Positions 60,217 to 64,000 of a stretch of DNA of 64,000 bases are shown here, piece by piece. Each line of letters starts with the position of its first letter. Position 1 is the first letter of the stretch. Below the pieces are notes generated by a model. That model did no database searches and had not been told where the DNA came from. It was given only the letters and a program-made list of their open reading frames with translations. The stretch is from positions 496,001 to 560,000 of the forward strand of contig NZ_JADG01000004.1 in NCBI RefSeq assembly GCF_000518265.1, in the 5' to 3' direction. The position numbers and the translations under genes are program-made. The DNA is from Actinomadura oligospora ATCC 43269 (lineage in GTDB: Bacteria > Actinomycetota > Actinomycetes > Streptosporangiales > Streptosporangiaceae).

Positions 60217-60442
60217 TCATCAGCTCCTTGAGTAACGGCAGGAGGCGGCCCGGAATCCGGACGACGGCCTCGTTCGACGGGATGTGGTCACGACCGGAAG
60301 TCGTCAGGAGCTCGGCCACCACCGCCGGGTCCTCCACCGTCCACCCTTGCACCACCAGGCTGCCGTCCGCGTCGTCGTGCCAGAACGAAGGCGAGTCGCC
60401 GTCCTTGCTGTCCGGGTCCTTGCCGAGGAAACGCAGTGCCAT
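60191..60442 (-). CDS. Small conserved protein that normally precedes DUF6879
   Basis: 83 aa. MALRFLGKDPDSKDGDSPSF, then GSLVVQGWTVEDPAVVAEL and VRIPGRLLPLLKELM follow a known small actinomycete family usually encoded just before a DUF6879 gene and near XRE regulators. It appears intact while its partner is truncated. ATG at 60442. The 60443-60609 gap before the next gene holds nothing I could name. Confidence 0.75.
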   Translation of the reverse strand: MALRFLGKDPDSKDGDSPSFWHDDADGSLVVQGWTVEDPAVVAELLTTSGRDHIPSNEAVVRIPGRLLPLLKELMNDDGPDTR

Positions 60443-60609
60443 GACGCCCTCCCGAGTCGGGGGTGCCCCAGGCGTGGCACGCCGGGAGCACCACCTTCCC
60501 GCCGCACAGGTGAGCCGAGCAAGATATCTGCGCGCGCGACCTTGGCAGCTGGGCAGCACGAGTGTGCAGCACCACGGTAAGTACGCGGCCGAGGGCTGGG
60601 CTGGGTGGG

Positions 60610-61260
60610 TCAGGGTGGGGTCAGGTCGGCGTGGAAGGCGAGTCTGGCGGCCTGGGTGCGGTTGGTGCAGTCGAGTTTGGTCAGCATTCGGGAGACGTAG
60701 GTCTTGATGGTGGTCTCGCTGAGGTGCACGCGTTCCGCGATCTCGGCGTTGGACAGGCCCGCTCCGATGCAGGCCAGGATCTCCAGTTCCCGCTCGGTGA
60801 GGTCGGCGATTCTCGCCTGGGCGCGGCGGAGGGTGGCCTGGTGCTGGGCGGACGCGGCGGCCAGTCGTTTGGTGGGGCCTGGTGACAGGACAGTGTGGCC
60901 CTGGGCGGCGACGCGGACGAGGGCGATGAGGTCTTCGGGAGGGGTGTCCTTGAGGAGGAAGCCGGCCGCGGCCGCGTCGATCATCTGGACCACGTACCGG
61001 TCGAGGTCGAAGGTGGTCAGGGCGATGACCCTGGGCGGATCGGCCAGGCGTGCGATGCGCTCGGTGGCGGTCAGCCCGTCCACGCCCGGCATGTGCAGGT
61101 CCATGAGCACGACGTCCGGGGCCAGCCGGACAACGGACTCCACCGCCTCGGCACCGTCGTGCGCCACGCCCACCACCGTCAGGTCCGGCGCGTCCTGGAG
61201 GATGATCCGCAGGTGCGCGCAGACCAGCCGGTCGTCGTCGACGATCAGCACCTTGATCAT
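60610..61260 (-). CDS. NarL/LuxR-type response regulator
   Basis: 216 aa. Receiver with DDD acidic patch, phospho-acceptor in VLMDLHMPG and Lys in FLLKDT; LuxR-type HTH at the end (LTERELEILACIGAGLSNAE, then SETTIKTYVSRMLTKL). ATG at 61260 overlaps the kinase stop (ATGA). Third gene of a permease-kinase-regulator run; it probably controls the ABC transporter next to it, as in many export or antibiotic-resistance modules. Confidence 0.94.
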   Translation of the reverse strand: MIKVLIVDDDRLVCAHLRIILQDAPDLTVVGVAHDGAEAVESVVRLAPDVVLMDLHMPGVDGLTATERIARLADPPRVIALTTFDLDRYVVQMIDAAAAGFLLKDTPPEDLIALVRVAAQGHTVLSPGPTKRLAAASAQHQATLRRAQARIADLTERELEILACIGAGLSNAEIAERVHLSETTIKTYVSRMLTKLDCTNRTQAARLAFHADLTPP

Positions 61261-62447
61261 GGTCGTCCGTCCACGGGCAGCGCCGCCTTGAGCTCGAATC
61301 CGCCGTCGGGGTGCGGGGAGGCGTGCAGGCGGCCGCCTACCAGGTCGACGCGCTGGCGCAGTCCCTCCAGCCCGGTTCCGCCCTCGCCCAGCTCGACGTC
61401 GGGCCCGCCGGACGAGGCCGTGTTGCGCACCGCGATGTGGATCCATCCGGCGTCGTAGCGCACCTGAACGCGGACGTCGGCTTCGGGCGCGTGCTTGTGC
61501 ACGTTGGTGAGCCCCTCCTGGACGATCCGGTACGCCGTGCGCCGGACGGCGGGCTCGGCGGGGAGCGGCTCCCCGTGGGTGGCCAGTTCGACGCCGATCC
61601 CGGCGGATCGGGAGTCGGCGACCAGGTCCGACACATCCAATACGTCGGCCTTGTCGTCGAGCACGGTCCCCACCTGATCCTGCGAGCGGAGCACTCCGAC
61701 GAGTTCTCGCAGCTCCCTCATCGCCTGCCTGCCGACCACGCGTATGTCCTCGGCCGCGGCTCTCACCTCCTGGTCGGGGGCGCGGGTACGCAGCGACGTC
61801 GCCTGCAGCACCATCAGGCTGACCCGGTGGGTGACCACGTCGTGCATCTCCCCCGCCAGCCGGGCCCGTTCCTCCAGCCGGGCCTGATCGGCCCGGAGCT
61901 CCTGCTCGATCTCGGCCCGCTCGGCCCGTTCGGCCAGGGCCTCGATCAGCCGCCGCCGCGACCTCTGGTGAAGGCCGAGCAGTATGGGCACCACTACGAC
62001 CGCCACGATGCCCGAGGCCACGACGCCCGCCATCTCGGCCCAGGTGGGGTCCCCTCCCCAGGCGGTTCGCGCGTAGTACAGGTGGACGCCCGCGGCGACC
62101 AGCAGGACGGCCCCGACGGCGGCCCATCCCGGCAGCGTGCGACGACGGCCGTAAAGGGCCAGGGCGTACAGGCTGAAGGGCAGCGCGAGCGGAGAGGCGA
62201 GCACCGCGGCGACCGAGCACGCCAGGGCCACCGAGAAGGGGAACCGGCGCCGGAACGCCAGCGACAGCCCGGCGAGGCCCGCCACGATCACGGCGGGCAA
62301 CGGCACACCCCGGCCGGGGGACAACGGGCTGGGGCCCAGCCCGAGCCCACCACCGGCGATCGTGACCGCGGCCGCGAACCCGACGTCGGACAGGGGGAGG
62401 CGGATCCGCGGCGGAAAGGACCACGTCACCCTGCTCACGGTACCCAT
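61257..62447 (-). CDS. NarL-partner sensor histidine kinase (HisKA_3)
   Basis: 396 aa. About four or five membrane segments in the first 160 residues, a short coiled-coil rich in Glu and Arg (ALAERAERAEIEQELRADQA), the phospho-acceptor His in GEMHDVVTHRVSLMVLQ, and the ATPase domain (VQEGLTNVHKHAPEA, GTGLEGLRQRV). ATG at 62447 lies one base before the permease stop at 62449, so the genes are coupled. Likely senses membrane-active compounds, by analogy only. Confidence 0.93.
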   Translation of the reverse strand: MGTVSRVTWSFPPRIRLPLSDVGFAAAVTIAGGGLGLGPSPLSPGRGVPLPAVIVAGLAGLSLAFRRRFPFSVALACSVAAVLASPLALPFSLYALALYGRRRTLPGWAAVGAVLLVAAGVHLYYARTAWGGDPTWAEMAGVVASGIVAVVVVPILLGLHQRSRRRLIEALAERAERAEIEQELRADQARLEERARLAGEMHDVVTHRVSLMVLQATSLRTRAPDQEVRAAAEDIRVVGRQAMRELRELVGVLRSQDQVGTVLDDKADVLDVSDLVADSRSAGIGVELATHGEPLPAEPAVRRTAYRIVQEGLTNVHKHAPEADVRVQVRYDAGWIHIAVRNTASSGGPDVELGEGGTGLEGLRQRVDLVGGRLHASPHPDGGFELKAALPVDGRP

Positions 62448-62448
62448 G

Positions 62449-64000
62449 TCACTCGTGCGCGATCGCTGTCAGGACGTCCATCCGCCCGGCCCGCCGGGCC
62501 GGCCAGACGGCGGCGGCCACGCCGATCACCCCGGCCAGGACCGCGCAGAGCGCGAGCGGGACCACCGGGACCACCAGCACGTCGAACCCCAGACCGGCCA
62601 TGGCGTGCTGGAGGGCGATGCCGAAGCCCAGGCCGATGAGCAGTCCGAGCACCGCGCCGAACAGGGCGATCAGGATCGACTCCAGGCGGATCATGCGGCG
62701 CAGCTGACCCCGGTCGACGCCGACCGCGCGGAGCAGGCCGAGCTCCCTCGTCCGCTCGAACACCGACAGCGCCAGCGTGTTGGCCACCCCGATCGCGGCG
62801 ATGACGACCGACAGCGCCAGCAGCAGAGTGATCTGGGTGGTCATCTGGTCCAGGCTCTGAACCTTCTCCTTCTTCCACCCCGAACGGTCATAGATCCCCA
62901 GGTCGGGATATCCGGCCAGGGACCGGCGGAGGGCCCGCAGGGTGGCCGCGTCCGCGGTCCTGACCTTGAGGCTCAGCGAGTGGGCGGCCGGAAGCGGAGT
63001 GTGGGCCTTGTAGAGGGACTCGGGAAGCATGACGTTCCCGAGACCGACCAAGGGGTAGATGCCCGCGACGCGCACGTCCTGCCCCCCGCCGTCGGGGAAC
63101 CGCGCCGACAGGATCGTCCCCACCTTCCAATGGTGGGCGGAGGCGACATCGCTCTCGACCAGTACCCCGTCGGTTCCAGCGTTGAGATCGCCGGCCGCCA
63201 TCCGGTGCGCGACGGGCGCCATGATCGTGGGCAGGTCCCCGGCGCTGTACTCGAGCCTGGATCCGTTGAGGTCGACCGTGCCCGTGTAGGTCGGGGTGGT
63301 CCGCTCGATGCCGGGCGTCGAGGCCGCCCGCCTGATCGCGTCCGCGTCGATGGAGCTCCCCCGGACGGGGAGGACGAAGTAGTCGTCGACGAACGAACTC
63401 TCGATCTGCCGGCTGACGGACGCCTTCATCGAAGCGCCGAGCACGTTGACGGTGCCGACCAGGGCCAGGCCGACCATCAACGCCCCCGCCGTGGCGGCCG
63501 TCCGCCTGGGGCTGCGCTGGGCGTTGCGTCTGGCCAGGAGGCCCGGGGTTCCGAACCATCGGGGAAATCCCTTGCCGAGCAGCTCGATGACGGGGCCGCT
63601 GATGACCGGCGAGAGCGCCGTGACTCCCAGGAACACCAGCGTGGCTCCCAGACCCACCAGGGCCTTCGCCATCAGGCCGGCCCCCAGCTGCCCCGCCAGG
63701 ACGGCCAGCCCCCCGAGTGCGGTGAGGACGGTCCCGGTGACGACGCGTCGGCCGAGTGCCCGCTGCGGCGGGGCGACGTCGTCGCGAAGCGCCGCGATCG
63801 GAGGGATCCGGGCGGCGCGGCGGGCGGGTACGTAGGCGGAGACGACGGTGGCCGTCGTGCCGACGACGTAGGACGCGGCGACCGCGGTGCCGGAGAAGGC
63901 CGGCGCGCTCGTGGCACCGCCGTTGAGGATCACCTGAAGGAACGCGGCCATCCCCGTCCCGGCCGCCAGGCCGAGCGTCGAACCGACGACACCCACGGCG
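62449..64000 (-). CDS. FtsX-family ABC transporter permease (N-terminus outside window)
   Basis: The visible 516 codons are the C-terminal part of a MacB/FtsX-type permease of two repeats: helices near the right edge, the PARRAARIPPIAALR motif, a middle cytoplasmic and membrane stretch (LARRNAQRSPRRTAATAGALM), a large outside domain, then the last three helices (LLALSVVIAAIGVANTLALSVFERTRELGLLRAVG) and the ending PARRAGRMDVLTAIAHE. It should act with an ATPase encoded further right. It exports a substrate or acts by mechanotransmission. Followed directly by the kinase and regulator genes. Confidence 0.92.
   Translation of the reverse strand, partial: AVGVVGSTLGLAAGTGMAAFLQVILNGGATSAPAFSGTAVAASYVVGTTATVVSAYVPARRAARIPPIAALRDDVAPPQRALGRRVVTGTVLTALGGLAVLAGQLGAGLMAKALVGLGATLVFLGVTALSPVISGPVIELLGKGFPRWFGTPGLLARRNAQRSPRRTAATAGALMVGLALVGTVNVLGASMKASVSRQIESSFVDDYFVLPVRGSSIDADAIRRAASTPGIERTTPTYTGTVDLNGSRLEYSAGDLPTIMAPVAHRMAAGDLNAGTDGVLVESDVASAHHWKVGTILSARFPDGGGQDVRVAGIYPLVGLGNVMLPESLYKAHTPLPAAHSLSLKVRTADAATLRALRRSLAGYPDLGIYDRSGWKKEKVQSLDQMTTQITLLLALSVVIAAIGVANTLALSVFERTRELGLLRAVGVDRGQLRRMIRLESILIALFGAVLGLLIGLGFGIALQHAMAGLGFDVLVVPVVPLALCAVLAGVIGVAAAVWPARRAGRMDVLTAIAHE

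Noticed and set aside
58893-60442. Ribosomal-peptide (graspetide or FxLD) cluster around the PCMT-like methyltransferase
   Set aside because: Such methyltransferases occur in those clusters, but no ATP-grasp ligase, LanM-like enzyme or precursor with a recognisable core is seen; the nearby small ORF is a truncated DUF6879 gene.
54300-60500. Prophage or integrative element
   Set aside because: The region has variable and broken genes and an Ead/Ea22-like protein, but no integrase, replication, portal or attachment repeat could be found.

Overview
The window reads as one block of chromosome from a very GC-rich, high-GC3 actinomycete. The mix of an F420-dependent NADP reductase, DUF397/DUF5753 regulator cassettes, a SpoIIE-type phosphatase carrying its own ATPase domain, a caa3-type oxidase assembly fusion and many GTG starts fits Streptosporangiales/Thermomonosporaceae, and Actinomadura is my best guess. 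That is inference from gene families, not from a marker gene. No rRNA, tRNA, CRISPR array, transposase, integrase or phage structural gene was seen.

Layout. 0-4.2 kb (minus): a polar amino-acid ABC operon with two successive binding proteins, a permease and an ATPase, followed by a glutamine synthetase paralogue (glnA2, cut by the left edge). 4.4-9.7 kb: a solitary class I terpene cyclase, a DUF5937/ArsR regulator facing an MFS exporter, and NAD synthetase behind a perfect palindrome. 9.8-14.3 kb (minus): a SpoIIE-type sensor phosphatase and an MFS pump with its TetR repressor. 14.5-22.2 kb: panB, F420:NADP oxidoreductase, methionine aminopeptidase, an HhH membrane protein, an SDR/HxlR pair and a DUF457 membrane protein. 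22.3-31.4 kb: an OmpR-type two-component system with a lipoprotein, a PMT-like membrane protein, a baeRF-like protein facing an HtrA-type lipoprotein protease, and a NarL-type two-component pair. 31.4-39 kb (minus): CopD/CtaG fusion and CopC, an acyl-CoA synthetase with a perfect operator at its start, a DUF5685 protein with a cysteine tail, and an XRE-TPR regulator. 39.1-46.6 kb (plus): HIU hydrolase, purine permease, glycerate kinase, alanine dehydrogenase, NsrR, flavohaemoglobin, a histidine phosphatase and CsoR. 46.7-54.3 kb: MFS pump, MpaB-like oxygenase, CutA, gamma-glutamyltransferase and an amino-acid permease with a long disordered tail. 54.3-60.5 kb: an accessory region with a WhiJ/AbaA-type cassette and several broken or joined gene fragments. 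60.6-64 kb (minus): a NarL-type two-component pair and an FtsX-type permease cut by the right edge.

Themes. Nitrogen supply recurs (amino-acid ABC operon, glnA2, purine permease, HIU hydrolase, alanine dehydrogenase, GGT, APC permease). Two identical GTAAC-N6-GTAAC boxes, same orientation and nearly the same distance, precede glnA2 and the purine permease, which suggests a shared nitrogen or phosphate regulator. Copper handling (CopC/CopD-CtaG, CsoR) and nitric-oxide defence (NsrR-Hmp) form two further modules. Many small regulons show clear palindromic operators.
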